Source: Marinosulfonomonas sp. (GTDB taxonomy: Bacteria; Pseudomonadota; Alphaproteobacteria; Rhodobacterales; Rhodobacteraceae). Taken from it: a stretch of 6,579 nucleotides of DNA. How positions within the stretch are numbered: the stretch's first letter is position 1; every line of letters begins with the position of its first letter. The position numbers and the translations under genes were made by a program. Below are positions 1-5,846 of the stretch, piece by piece. Under the pieces are notes generated by a model. That model did not search any database. It saw only the letters and a program-made list of their open reading frames with translations, and had not been told where the DNA came from. The stretch covers positions 1 through 6,579 of the forward strand of contig JAHRVD010000256.1 of NCBI GenBank assembly GCA_019090845.1. Direction: 5' to 3'.

Positions 1-114
1 ACCGGCACAAAGCACCGTGATGTCGCCAAGGGCTTTCGCAGCAGTTACGGTTTTGGCAGTTGCATCAACAGACAGCTCGCCGCCGTTGACTTCTGCTAGA
101 AGTAATACAGCCAT
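1..114 (-). CDS. etfA: Electron transfer flavoprotein alpha subunit, N-terminal 38 codons (partial)
   Basis: EtfA is the FAD-carrying subunit of the soluble electron transfer flavoprotein, which takes electrons from acyl-CoA and related dehydrogenases and passes them to ETF:ubiquinone oxidoreductase. Only the start is present: it reads [14 protein letters not shown], then a stretch ending in GDITVLCAG at the window edge, which fits the usual EtfA opening (short beta strand, small loop, helix, second strand). The FAD-binding C-terminal domain lies outside the window. The start codon overlaps the etfB stop by one base (TGATG at 112-116). A GGGAG ribosome binding site lies 7 nt upstream inside the etfB end (122-126), so translational coupling is likely and matches the 1:1 heterodimer. 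Identification rests on the N-terminus plus its position directly after an unmistakable etfB. Confidence 0.93.
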   Translation of the reverse strand, partial: MAVLLLAEVNGGELSVDATAKTVTAAKALGDITVLCAG

Positions 115-872
115 CAGACAGCTCCCGCATCTTTGAGTTTCGCAACAAGTTCTTCTACCGATTCGACCATCTCGCCCGCTTTGCGGGATTCCGGTTCCGT
201 TGTGGAAACGATAGTAAGGCGCGGTGTGACATCGACGCCGTAATCAGCGGCTGTTTTCTCGTCCAGCTGCTTTTTCTTGGCCTTCATGATGTTAGGCAGG
301 CTTGCATAGCGCGGCTCGTTCAGCCGCAGGTCAACAGTGACGATTGCAGGCATTTTGACCTTGATGGTTTGCAGGCCGCCGTCGACTTCGCGTGTTACGG
401 TGGCGCTATCGCTTTCCACGTCCAACTCGGAAACAAAAGTCGCCTGGCTCCAGCCAAGCAAAGCTGCCAGCATCTGGCCGGTTGCATTCATGTCGTTGTC
501 AATTGCCTGCTTACCGGCCAGAACGAGGCCCGGCTGTTCTTCGTCAGCAATGGCCTTCAGTATCTTTGCAACGGCGAGCGGTTCGATGTCCTGATGAACA
601 TCATCTGCGGCAATCACCAGAATAGCCCGGTCCGCGCCCATGGCCAAAGCCGTGCGCAGAGTTTCCTGCGCTTGCTTCACACCGATGGAAACGGCGATGA
701 TTTCATCGGCTTTTCCGGCTTCTTTCAGGCGGATCGCCTCTTCGACTGCAATTTCGTCAAAAGGGTTCATCGACATCTTTACATTGGCAAGATCAACGCC
801 GGTCCCGTCAGATTTGACGCGGACCTTCACGTTGTAGTCAATAACCCGTTTTACAGGCACCAGTATTTTCAT
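114..872 (-). CDS. etfB: Electron transfer flavoprotein beta subunit
   Basis: EtfB is the AMP-binding subunit of ETF and provides the loop that docks onto partner dehydrogenases. The 252-residue protein matches the family length and is very close to mitochondrial-type group I EtfB. It opens with [13 protein letters not shown], has [18 protein letters not shown] at 34-51, [15 protein letters not shown] (nucleotide-binding region) at 120-134 and the recognition-loop block [19 protein letters not shown] at 183-201, including the leucine that anchors to acyl-CoA dehydrogenases. I place the start at 872 rather than five codons upstream (887) because a GGAG ribosome binding site (882-885) lies 9 nt before ATG-872 and actually overlaps the upstream ATG, and because family members begin MK(I/V)LV. 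etfA follows directly with a 1-nt overlap. It appears to be the non-bifurcating, housekeeping type serving fatty-acid and amino-acid oxidation; that assignment is inferred from similarity. Confidence 0.97.
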   Translation of the reverse strand: MKILVPVKRVIDYNVKVRVKSDGTGVDLANVKMSMNPFDEIAVEEAIRLKEAGKADEIIAVSIGVKQAQETLRTALAMGADRAILVIAADDVHQDIEPLAVAKILKAIADEEQPGLVLAGKQAIDNDMNATGQMLAALLGWSQATFVSELDVESDSATVTREVDGGLQTIKVKMPAIVTVDLRLNEPRYASLPNIMKAKKKQLDEKTAADYGVDVTPRLTIVSTTEPESRKAGEMVESVEELVAKLKDAGAV

Positions 873-1011
873 TCGAAAATTCTCCATAGTTTGGCCAGCG
901 TATTCCGGCCATTTCGTCTTTCGGGGGGTTGTTATCCGGTCATGGCGTCAGAAAACAGTGCTAAATCGCCGCTGCCCGTCATTGAATTCATATGGGATGG
1001 GATTTGGAAGG
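873..1011 (-). other. 139-nt gap between the adenosyltransferase gene and etfB
   Basis: This is the longest gap within the minus-strand block, so etfB may have its own promoter here, but I could not find a convincing -35/-10 pair. No terminator-like stem followed by a T run is visible for the upstream gene. Just upstream of the etfB ribosome binding site there is a 5-bp inverted repeat, TGGCC-N10-GGCCA (892-911), and a run of six C on the minus strand (923-928). A 19-codon open frame (932-991) has no ribosome binding site and is not called. Confidence 0.4.
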
Positions 1012-1584
1012 TTACCTGTTTGCGCCCGGAACCCAAAGGACATCGGCGCGGCCCTCGTCATTTGCCATGCGAGCGGCGACAAAAAACCAGTCTGACAAGC
1101 GATTTAGGTATTTTACAACCGCCGGATTAACCGGCTCAGAATCGGCAAGCTCGACAGCCAGCCGTTCGGCGCGACGCGATACCGTCCGGCACATATGCAG
1201 ATGTGCCGCTTGGGCAGAGCCGCCGGGCAGAATAAAGGAACGAAGCGGTTCCAGCACGTCGTTCATCGCGTCAATCTCGGATTCGAGTCGCGATACCTGT
1301 GCATCCGTCACCCTGAGCGGCGGGTATTCCGCTTCGGCGTCTTTTTCCATTTCCGGGCGGCAAAGGTCGGCCCCAAGGTCGAACATGTCATTCTGAATCA
1401 TTGCCAACTGACTATCCAGTGCGCCCGTTGCGTGCAGACGGGCCACGCCGATGACGGCGTTCGTTTCGTCGACAGTTCCGTAGGCGGTAACGCGCAGGGA
1501 ATGTTTTGAGACTCGGGCCCCGCTACCAAGGGCTGTTTCGCCAGCGTCGCCGGTCTTGGTGTAAATCTTGTTTAGAACGACCAT
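1012..1584 (-). CDS. pduO: PduO-type ATP:cob(I)alamin (corrinoid) adenosyltransferase
   Basis: This enzyme transfers the adenosyl group of ATP to Co(I) of cobalamin or cobyrinic acid a,c-diamide, producing coenzyme B12 (or its precursor) in the cytosol. The 190-residue protein has all the PduO/MMAB-type signatures: KIYTKTGDAGETALG at 6-20 (ATP loop), RVTAYGTVDETNA at 31-43, FILPGGS at 117-123 continuing to RTVSRRAER at 133-141, and YLNRLSDWFFVAARM at 159-173. By family alignment from memory, D39 and R133 should form the conserved salt bridge, R137 and N161 contact ATP, and F117 is the residue that displaces the lower ligand; none looks missing. The start at 1584 gives the usual MVVLNKIYTKTGD opening. 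The gene begins 1 nt after the HIG1-type gene's TAA, with only a weak G-rich ribosome binding site, so coupling is likely. Databases may also name this family cobO, cobA-like or MMAB; it is not related in sequence to CobA/BtuR. Confidence 0.95.
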   Translation of the reverse strand: MVVLNKIYTKTGDAGETALGSGARVSKHSLRVTAYGTVDETNAVIGVARLHATGALDSQLAMIQNDMFDLGADLCRPEMEKDAEAEYPPLRVTDAQVSRLESEIDAMNDVLEPLRSFILPGGSAQAAHLHMCRTVSRRAERLAVELADSEPVNPAVVKYLNRLSDWFFVAARMANDEGRADVLWVPGANR

Positions 1585-1585
1585 T

Positions 1586-1792
1586 TTAGCCCCCGCTGCG
1601 GCGGATCAAGACAAACGCGATTATCAAAACCACCGCAAAGGCCTGTGCGTAAATGCGATATCGCATAAGGCGATTTGCATGTTTGCGGTTGAATTCGCCG
1701 CCTTTGGCAAACCCGCCTATGCCAACCATTAAGATGGCCAGCACCACGAAAACAGCGATGGCGACAATAATGAAAAGGGGATCGTCTTTCAT
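1586..1792 (-). CDS. HIG1-type two-helix inner membrane protein
   Basis: This is a 68-residue membrane protein with two hydrophobic helices (about 6-27 and 46-64) joined by a polar loop, GGEFNRKHANRLMRYR (31-46). The loop and start of helix 2 fit the HIG1 (hypoxia-induced gene 1) domain signature (I/Q)-x3-(R/H)-x-R-x3-Q as N40-x3-R44-x-R46-x3-Q50, with Asn in the first position. In mitochondria, HIG1 proteins (Rcf1, HIGD1A) associate with cytochrome c oxidase and respiratory supercomplexes; the alphaproteobacterial versions are short, conserved and often labelled 'twin transmembrane protein' or hypothetical. I chose the start MKDDPLF at 1792 because a purine-rich GAAAGAA (1799-1805) lies 6 nt upstream; an in-frame ATG at 1819 would add nine polar residues without such a site. 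The stop is 1 nt before the adenosyltransferase start. Domain assignment is fairly sure; a respiratory role here is inference from the family. Confidence 0.85.
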   Translation of the reverse strand: MKDDPLFIIVAIAVFVVLAILMVGIGGFAKGGEFNRKHANRLMRYRIYAQAFAVVLIIAFVLIRRSGG

Positions 1793-1823
1793 ATGAAGTT
1801 CTTTCGCCGTTGCATTCAATTAA

Positions 1824-1852
1824 AATGTAGCGGTTTTTCGCGCAATTGCGAA
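1824..1852 (-). promoter_or_regulatory. Candidate promoter for the HIG1-adenosyltransferase unit
   Basis: Reading the minus strand, TTCGCA (1847-1852) and TACATT (1824-1829) each match four of six bases of the sigma-70 -35 and -10 boxes, with 17 nt between them. They sit in a short AT-rich gap after the SDR gene, which differs from the GC-richer genes around it. The -35 element overlaps an AATTG-N8-CAATT inverted repeat (1844-1861). The match is modest and could be chance. Confidence 0.3.
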
Positions 1853-1861
1853 TGGTCAATT
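1844..1861. repeat. AATTG-N8-CAATT inverted repeat upstream of the HIG1-type gene
   Basis: The 18-nt sequence reads AATTGACCATTCGCAATT on the minus strand, with perfect 5-nt arms. Its inner part, TTGAC-N4-CGCAA, is a poor match to the FNR/FnrL consensus TTGAT-N4-ATCAA, with a good left half only. It overlaps the candidate -35 box and could be an operator. It shares AATTGA and TTCGCA with the inverted repeat at 3317-3333. Confidence 0.35.
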
Positions 1862-1866
1862 CGCCG

Positions 1867-2697
1867 CTAACCGCGCGACAACAGCCAGTCCAATATCCGT
1901 GTCGGAAAAAACCGGCGCATAATATTTGCGCCATAGGTCGGGATTGTCACGAAATAGCGTGCCTTTGGGCGGGGCGATTGAAGCGCACGGATCAGTTTGG
2001 CCGTAACGGCTGACGGAGCAAGTTCAAAAGCATTGCCATCGCTGCCCGTTTTAAGCTGATCCAGTAAATCGGTCTTATATTGGTCCGCGCGCGCTGAATT
2101 TTTCCAGTCGATCCATTTGTCGAATTGTTTGATCGCGTTGGTGCGGAATTTCGTGTCGATTGGCCCCGGTTCGATCAGGCAGACATGAATGCCAGTCCCC
2201 CGCATTTCCAGCCGCAAGGTGTCTGACAGCGCCTCTAGCGCGAATTTAGTTGCATTGTAGGCACCACGCCAGCGCATCGCCAACAGGCCAAGCACCGACG
2301 AACAATTGATGATCCGCCCATGCCCCTGCGCCCGCATGATCGGGATCACCCGGCAGGTCAGGTCGTGATAGCCAAACAGGTTGGCTTCAAAAATTGCGCG
2401 CATCGCCTCGCGCGGGATGTCCTCGACAGGGGCGGGAATGGCGTAGGCCCCGTTATTGAACAACGCATCAAGCTTGCCGCCTGTGCGCTCAAGGACTTCA
2501 TCCACGGCAGAGGCGATCGAGTCGGGGTCCTCGTAATCCAGCGGAAAGCTATCAAGTCCTTCGTTGCGCAGTCGGGCACAGTCGGCTTCGCTACGACAGG
2601 TAGCGAAAACCCGCCATCCACTGGCCGATAACGTATGCGCCGCGTCATAACCGATACCCGATGAGCATCCGGTGATTAAGATTGATTTGCCTGTCAT
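1867..2697 (-). CDS. Classical short-chain dehydrogenase/reductase (SDR), substrate unknown
   Basis: This is a 276-residue NAD(P)-dependent oxidoreductase with a Rossmann fold. The cofactor motif TGCSSGIG is at 9-16, NNGA at 81-84 stands in place of the commoner NNAG, and the catalytic tetrad is N106, S134, Y147 (YNATK) and K151. EPGPIDT at 176-182 is the usual segment after strand 6. The second strand ends ATCR with Arg35 and no acidic residue, which favours NADP(H) (inference). The sequence resembles the 17beta-hydroxysteroid-dehydrogenase-like SDR subgroup, where NNGAYA is typical, but this does not reveal the substrate. The C-terminal part (about 185-276) holds a charged helical region and a basic end, RRFFPTRILDWLLSRG, which could touch the membrane. 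A ribosome binding site AAGG (2704-2707) lies 6 nt before the start. It lies 63 nt after the SH3 gene and 74 nt before the HIG1-type gene, so it may be co-transcribed with either. Confidence 0.92.
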   Translation of the reverse strand: MTGKSILITGCSSGIGYDAAHTLSASGWRVFATCRSEADCARLRNEGLDSFPLDYEDPDSIASAVDEVLERTGGKLDALFNNGAYAIPAPVEDIPREAMRAIFEANLFGYHDLTCRVIPIMRAQGHGRIINCSSVLGLLAMRWRGAYNATKFALEALSDTLRLEMRGTGIHVCLIEPGPIDTKFRTNAIKQFDKWIDWKNSARADQYKTDLLDQLKTGSDGNAFELAPSAVTAKLIRALQSPRPKARYFVTIPTYGANIMRRFFPTRILDWLLSRG

Positions 2698-2760
2698 AGC
2701 CTGCCTTTTCGCCCTGTCTAAACGGGTAGAGCGCGGGCGGGCAATCGCTATTTCCTGCGG

Positions 2761-3282
2761 CTACCGCGTTGGGGCGCTAACTTGCAGAAAGCGGCTGGCC
2801 ATATATCCGTCGACACCGTCGCCTTGGATGCGAATATGGACCCATTCGCCGGTTGGGTCGCCGACGATTTCGACGGCGTCCGCAAACAGCACCTGATCGA
2901 CAACTTCAAATTGGGTCGAGGGGCCCGCGCGGACATTCACCCGCTTGCTGGTTACAAAACGGATCGTGGCCGTTTGATCGGGTTTTTCAGGCACCACGTT
3001 TACCGTTTCGTTTGGCGGGGCCTTGGCTACAGGGGCCGCCATGAGTGTTCCGTCCGGCAGCACCATTCGAGGTGTGGAAAAATAAGCGGTATCCGGGTCG
3101 CTCGCAACGGTGGCCGGTGTGGGCAAGGTGACGGCGGCAACAGCCGGGGCAGCATCTGCCGGATCGACAGGTTGAGCAGGCTCAACTGCCGCAACGGGTT
3201 TTGGCGCAGGCACGGGCAGGTTGTCGGCAAGATACATCGCGCCGAACAAACAAAGGATCAAAAGGATGGTCAATCGGATCAA
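2761..3282 (-). CDS. Membrane-anchored or secreted protein with a bacterial SH3 domain, TTG start
   Basis: I call a 173-residue protein starting at TTG-3282, reading MIRLTILLILCLFGAMYLAD. Residues 4-19 form a hydrophobic signal or anchor segment with no clear cleavage site. Residues 22-60 are a Pro/Ala-rich linker typical of periplasmic proteins. Residues 104-168 form an SH3b domain (SH3_3 type) with the hallmark VNVRAGPSTQFEVV at 115-128, then WVHIR at 147-151 and GYMASRFL at 159-166. Such domains usually bind peptidoglycan or other cell-wall ligands; the target here is unknown. The open frame continues upstream to an ATG at 3435, but that would place 51 odd residues before the signal segment and overlap parC. 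The TTG has a GAGG ribosome binding site 8 nt upstream. It is the first gene of the minus-strand block and is divergent from parC. Confidence 0.85.
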   Translation of the reverse strand: MIRLTILLILCLFGAMYLADNLPVPAPKPVAAVEPAQPVDPADAAPAVAAVTLPTPATVASDPDTAYFSTPRMVLPDGTLMAAPVAKAPPNETVNVVPEKPDQTATIRFVTSKRVNVRAGPSTQFEVVDQVLFADAVEIVGDPTGEWVHIRIQGDGVDGYMASRFLQVSAPTR

Positions 3283-3316
3283 AGTGGTGGCCTCGCAACA
3301 TACAGGGGCGTTGTAT

Positions 3317-3333
3317 AATTGATTCGCACAATT
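3317..3333. repeat. AATTG-N7-CAATT inverted repeat in the divergent region
   Basis: The plus strand reads AATTGATTCGCACAATT, with 5-nt perfect arms around seven bases. It overlaps the end of the TATAAT box for the plus strand and fills the spacer of the weak minus-strand promoter, a position where a bound repressor could block both directions. Compare the inverted repeat at 1844-1861. Confidence 0.4.
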
Positions 3334-3367
3334 TGTCGTGGGGAAATCTTCGGGTAATTTCGCACAA
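3323..3367 (+). repeat. TTCGCACAA direct repeat, two copies
   Basis: Two identical 9-nt copies lie at 3323-3331 and 3359-3367. Their starts are 36 nt apart, about 3.4 turns of B-DNA, so the copies are not on the same face of the helix. The first is inside the AATTG-N7-CAATT inverted repeat; the second is preceded by AATT as well. Either regulator half-sites or chance. Confidence 0.35.
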
Positions 3368-3409
3368 GCTCGCTTTACCCTGCCAACAGGCAAAGCTATC
3401 ACACCAAAT

Positions 3410-5734
3410 ATGAGCGAAACCACCAAAGCCCCCACAACCGGACCGATGGAAGTGTCCGAGCCACTGCGCCGGGCAATTGGCGAACGCTATCTGACCTATG
3501 CGCTAAGCACGATCATGCATCGGGCCCTGCCGGATGCGCGCGACGGCCTGAAGCCGGTTCACCGCCGGATTTTGTACGCAATGCGGGAATTGCGATTGGC
3601 GTCGGGTGGCGGATTTCGGAAGTCTGCAAAAATCAGCGGCGATGTGATGGGCAACTACCATCCGCATGGGGACGCTGCGATCTATGACGCGATGGCGCGT
3701 CTGGCGCAGGATTTCAACGTTCGTTATCCGCTGGTCGACGGGCAGGGCAATTTCGGCAATATCGATGGCGATAACCCGGCCGCAGCGCGTTACACCGAGG
3801 CCCGGATGACCGTTGCGGCCGAAGCGCTGCTTAACGGGCTGGACGAAAACGCAGTCGATTTTCGCGATAACTATGATGGCACGCTAAGCGAGCCGGTGGT
3901 TTTACCTGCGAGTTATCCCAACCTGCTGGCCAATGGCTCGACCGGAATTGCCGTTGGGATGGCCACCAATATTCCGCCTCACAATATCGTCGAGCTTTGT
4001 GACGCTTGCCTACATCTTATCAAAGCGCCCAATGCCCGCGACGAAACGCTGATCGAATATGTTCCGGGGCCAGACTTTCCGACCGGCGGTGTGATTGTTG
4101 AGCCGCGCGAAAATATCCTAGAGGCTTATCGCACCGGGCGGGGTTCTTTCCGTTTGCGGGCAAAGTGGGAGATCGAGGATCTGGGCCGTGGTCAATGGCA
4201 GGTCGTGGTCACTGAAATTCCCTATCAGGTGCAGAAATCGCGGCTGATCGAAAAACTGGCCGAACTTATACAGGTCAAAAAAATCCCCATTCTGGCTGAT
4301 GTCCGGGATGAAAGCGCTGAAGATATCCGCATTGTGCTGGAACCGCGCTCAAAGAATGTCGATGCGGATGTTTTGATGGGTATGTTGCTGCGCAATTCGG
4401 ATCTTGAGGTTCGGTTCAGCCTGAACATGAACGTGCTGATTGATGGGCTGACGCCCAAAGTGTGCAGCATGAAAGAAGTCCTGCGCGCCTTTATTGATCA
4501 TCGGCGTGAAGTTCTGCAACGGCGCTCGGTATTTCGACTGGAGAAAATCGATCACCGTTTAGAAGTGCTGGAAGGCTTCATTGTTGCCTTTCTCAATCTT
4601 GACCGGGTTATCGATATTATCCGCTATGATGACGATCCCAAAGCCGGGCTGATGTTCGAGGACTGGGCGACGCCACAGGCGCGGGCGGCATCCGAAAAAG
4701 ACTATGTCTCTCCTTTAACCCTGCGCGATCTTGCGTCGGATGCAGAGCCATCGTTAAGCGAAGTGCAGGCCGATGCAATCTTGAATATGCGCCTGCGCTC
4801 TCTGCGGCGGCTGGAAGAGATAGAGTTGCAACGCGAGCGGGACGAGTTGATGCTGGAGCGCGCCGGGTTGGAAGATTTGCTGGAAAACGAGGCGCTGCAG
4901 TGGGCGCGGATCAGCGAGCAGTTGCGCGAGACGAAAAAACTGTTTGGCAAAGATTATGAAGGCGGCGCGCGGCGCACGCAGTTTGCTCAGGCAACCGAGT
5001 TTGAAGACGTGCCGCTCGAAGCTATGATCGACCGCGAACCGGTGACGATCGTCTGTTCAAAGATGGGATGGATACGGTCGATGAAGGGCCATATTGATCT
5101 GAGCAAAGACATGAAGTTCAAGGACGGCGACGAGGAACGCTTTGCGTTTCACGCCGAAACTACGGACAAGATTGTTCTGTTTGGAACTAACGGTAGATTT
5201 TACACTTTGCTCGCCGCCAACCTGCCCGGTGGTCGTGGAATGGGCGAACCGGTTCGCCTGATCGTCGATTTGCCGAACGAGGCTGATATCGTTGATCTGT
5301 TCATTCATGTTGCTGGTCGCAAGTTGCTTGTGGCGTCCTCGGCTGGTGACGGGTTTGTCGTGCCGGAAAATGATGTTTTGGCCCAGACCCGGACTGGCAA
5401 GCAGGTTCTTAACGTCAAGAATGATGTGAAGGCGGGCGTTTGTCGGGCCGTTACCGGCGATCATGTGGCCTGTGTTGGCGAAAACCGTAAAGTTCTGATT
5501 TTTGCATTGGATGAACTGCCCGAAATGGGCCGGGGTAAGGGCGTTCGGATGCAAAAATACAAAGACGGCGGGCTATCGGATGCCACGACGTTTACCTACA
5601 GCGAGGGCCTAAGCTGGCGTGATCCAGCGGGTCGGACGCGCACTGAGACAGAACTGGTTGAATGGCTTGGAAAACGTGCGGGCGCCGGGCGGATGGCGCC
5701 GCGCGGGTTCCCTCGTGAAAACCTGTTCACTTAG
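3410..5734 (+). CDS. parC: DNA topoisomerase IV subunit A
   Basis: ParC is the DNA-cleaving subunit of topoisomerase IV, which works with ParE to separate linked daughter chromosomes. The 774-residue protein carries ERYLTYALSTIMHRALPDARDGLKPVHRRILYAM from residue 25, the helix-turn-helix region GNYHPHGDAAIYDAM at 81-95, and the active-site tyrosine Y128 with R127 in AAARYTEARMT. A coiled-coil-like segment follows at about 450-515, and the C-terminal beta-pinwheel runs from about 540 to 730 with VRMQKYKDGGLSDA at 712-725. It lacks the GyrA box (QRRGGKG type) and has a short C-terminal domain, so it is ParC rather than GyrA. ATG-3410 (MSETTKAP) matches homologues; the frame is open back to 3338, but that extension is not family-like. 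No Shine-Dalgarno sequence lies near ATG-3410. Residue 89 is alanine where E. coli ParC has Ser80, and residue 93 is Asp where it has Glu84. Confidence 0.96.
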   Translation: MSETTKAPTTGPMEVSEPLRRAIGERYLTYALSTIMHRALPDARDGLKPVHRRILYAMRELRLASGGGFRKSAKISGDVMGNYHPHGDAAIYDAMARLAQDFNVRYPLVDGQGNFGNIDGDNPAAARYTEARMTVAAEALLNGLDENAVDFRDNYDGTLSEPVVLPASYPNLLANGSTGIAVGMATNIPPHNIVELCDACLHLIKAPNARDETLIEYVPGPDFPTGGVIVEPRENILEAYRTGRGSFRLRAKWEIEDLGRGQWQVVVTEIPYQVQKSRLIEKLAELIQVKKIPILADVRDESAEDIRIVLEPRSKNVDADVLMGMLLRNSDLEVRFSLNMNVLIDGLTPKVCSMKEVLRAFIDHRREVLQRRSVFRLEKIDHRLEVLEGFIVAFLNLDRVIDIIRYDDDPKAGLMFEDWATPQARAASEKDYVSPLTLRDLASDAEPSLSEVQADAILNMRLRSLRRLEEIELQRERDELMLERAGLEDLLENEALQWARISEQLRETKKLFGKDYEGGARRTQFAQATEFEDVPLEAMIDREPVTIVCSKMGWIRSMKGHIDLSKDMKFKDGDEERFAFHAETTDKIVLFGTNGRFYTLLAANLPGGRGMGEPVRLIVDLPNEADIVDLFIHVAGRKLLVASSAGDGFVVPENDVLAQTRTGKQVLNVKNDVKAGVCRAVTGDHVACVGENRKVLIFALDELPEMGRGKGVRMQKYKDGGLSDATTFTYSEGLSWRDPAGRTRTETELVEWLGKRAGAGRMAPRGFPRENLFT

Positions 5735-5846
5735 GACATCTGGCAGCAGTCGGGCGCGCGAGCGGGGTTTGGCCCAGAACCATCGCGTGGATTGCGTTGT
5801 ATTGAGCCGTCAGCTAATTACTCGGCAAACAAACGAGGTTTGAGCG
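5735..5846 (+). other. Gap between parC and the lipoprotein gene
   Basis: In these 112 nt I see neither a clear terminator for parC (no stem followed by a T run) nor a good sigma-70 promoter. The best pair, TTGCGT then TAATTA 17 nt later near 5794-5822, is weak. The only firm element is the GAGG ribosome binding site at 5834-5837 for the lipoprotein gene. Confidence 0.4.

Larger units (their letters stand above)
3283..3409. promoter_or_regulatory. Divergent promoter region between the SH3-domain gene and parC
   Basis: This 127-nt region should drive both flanking genes. On the plus strand there is a perfect TATAAT (3314-3319) without a good -35, and a second candidate TTGTCG (3333-3338), 16 nt, TAATTT (3355-3360). 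On the minus strand ACGACA (3334-3339), 16 nt, TATACA (3312-3317) is a weak pair that would start transcription about 20 nt before the TTG. These elements overlap one another and an inverted repeat (3317-3333). A GATTC at 3321-3325 is a GANTC site, the target of the alphaproteobacterial methylase CcrM. Which promoter is used cannot be told from sequence alone. Confidence 0.55.

Noticed and set aside
932..991. Possible 19-residue leader peptide upstream of etfB (minus strand)
   Set aside because: No ribosome binding site, no run of regulatory codons, and no attenuator-like stem follows it.
983..995. GAATTCATATG, adjoining EcoRI and NdeI sites that resemble a cloning junction
   Set aside because: The sequence on both sides fits natural gene order, and no vector sequence is present; most likely coincidence.
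369..1130. Long plus-strand open frame (253 codons) opposite etfB and the end of the adenosyltransferase gene
   Set aside because: It is antisense to two clearly conserved genes, its product has no recognisable domain, and no ribosome binding site supports it; it is a by-product of codon bias.
1187..1208. 8-bp perfect inverted repeat CGGCACAT-N6-ATGTGCCG
   Set aside because: It falls inside the conserved active-site codons of the adenosyltransferase gene, has no T run, and is about as frequent as chance predicts.
1653..1666. Perfect 14-nt palindrome ATGCGATATCGCAT
   Set aside because: It lies within the conserved Met-Arg-Tyr-Arg codons of the HIG1-type gene, and about one such palindrome per few windows of this size is expected by chance.
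2710..2739. Imperfect hairpin (CGCCC...GGGCG with inner TCTA/TAGA) between the SH3 and SDR genes
   Set aside because: No T run follows on either strand, and the internal loop is unequal, so terminator function is not supported.
2782..3318. Plus-strand open frame (178 codons) opposite the SH3-domain gene
   Set aside because: The product is rich in Arg, Gly and His without domain features, while the opposite strand encodes a clear signal segment plus SH3b domain.
3338..3409. In-frame extension of parC to an upstream ATG
   Set aside because: The 24 extra residues are not family-like, and homologues begin close to the MSETT position; the region fits a promoter/leader better.
5057..5554. Minus-strand open frame (165 codons) inside parC
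   Set aside because: It lies wholly within the conserved ParC C-terminal domain and shows no domain or start signal.
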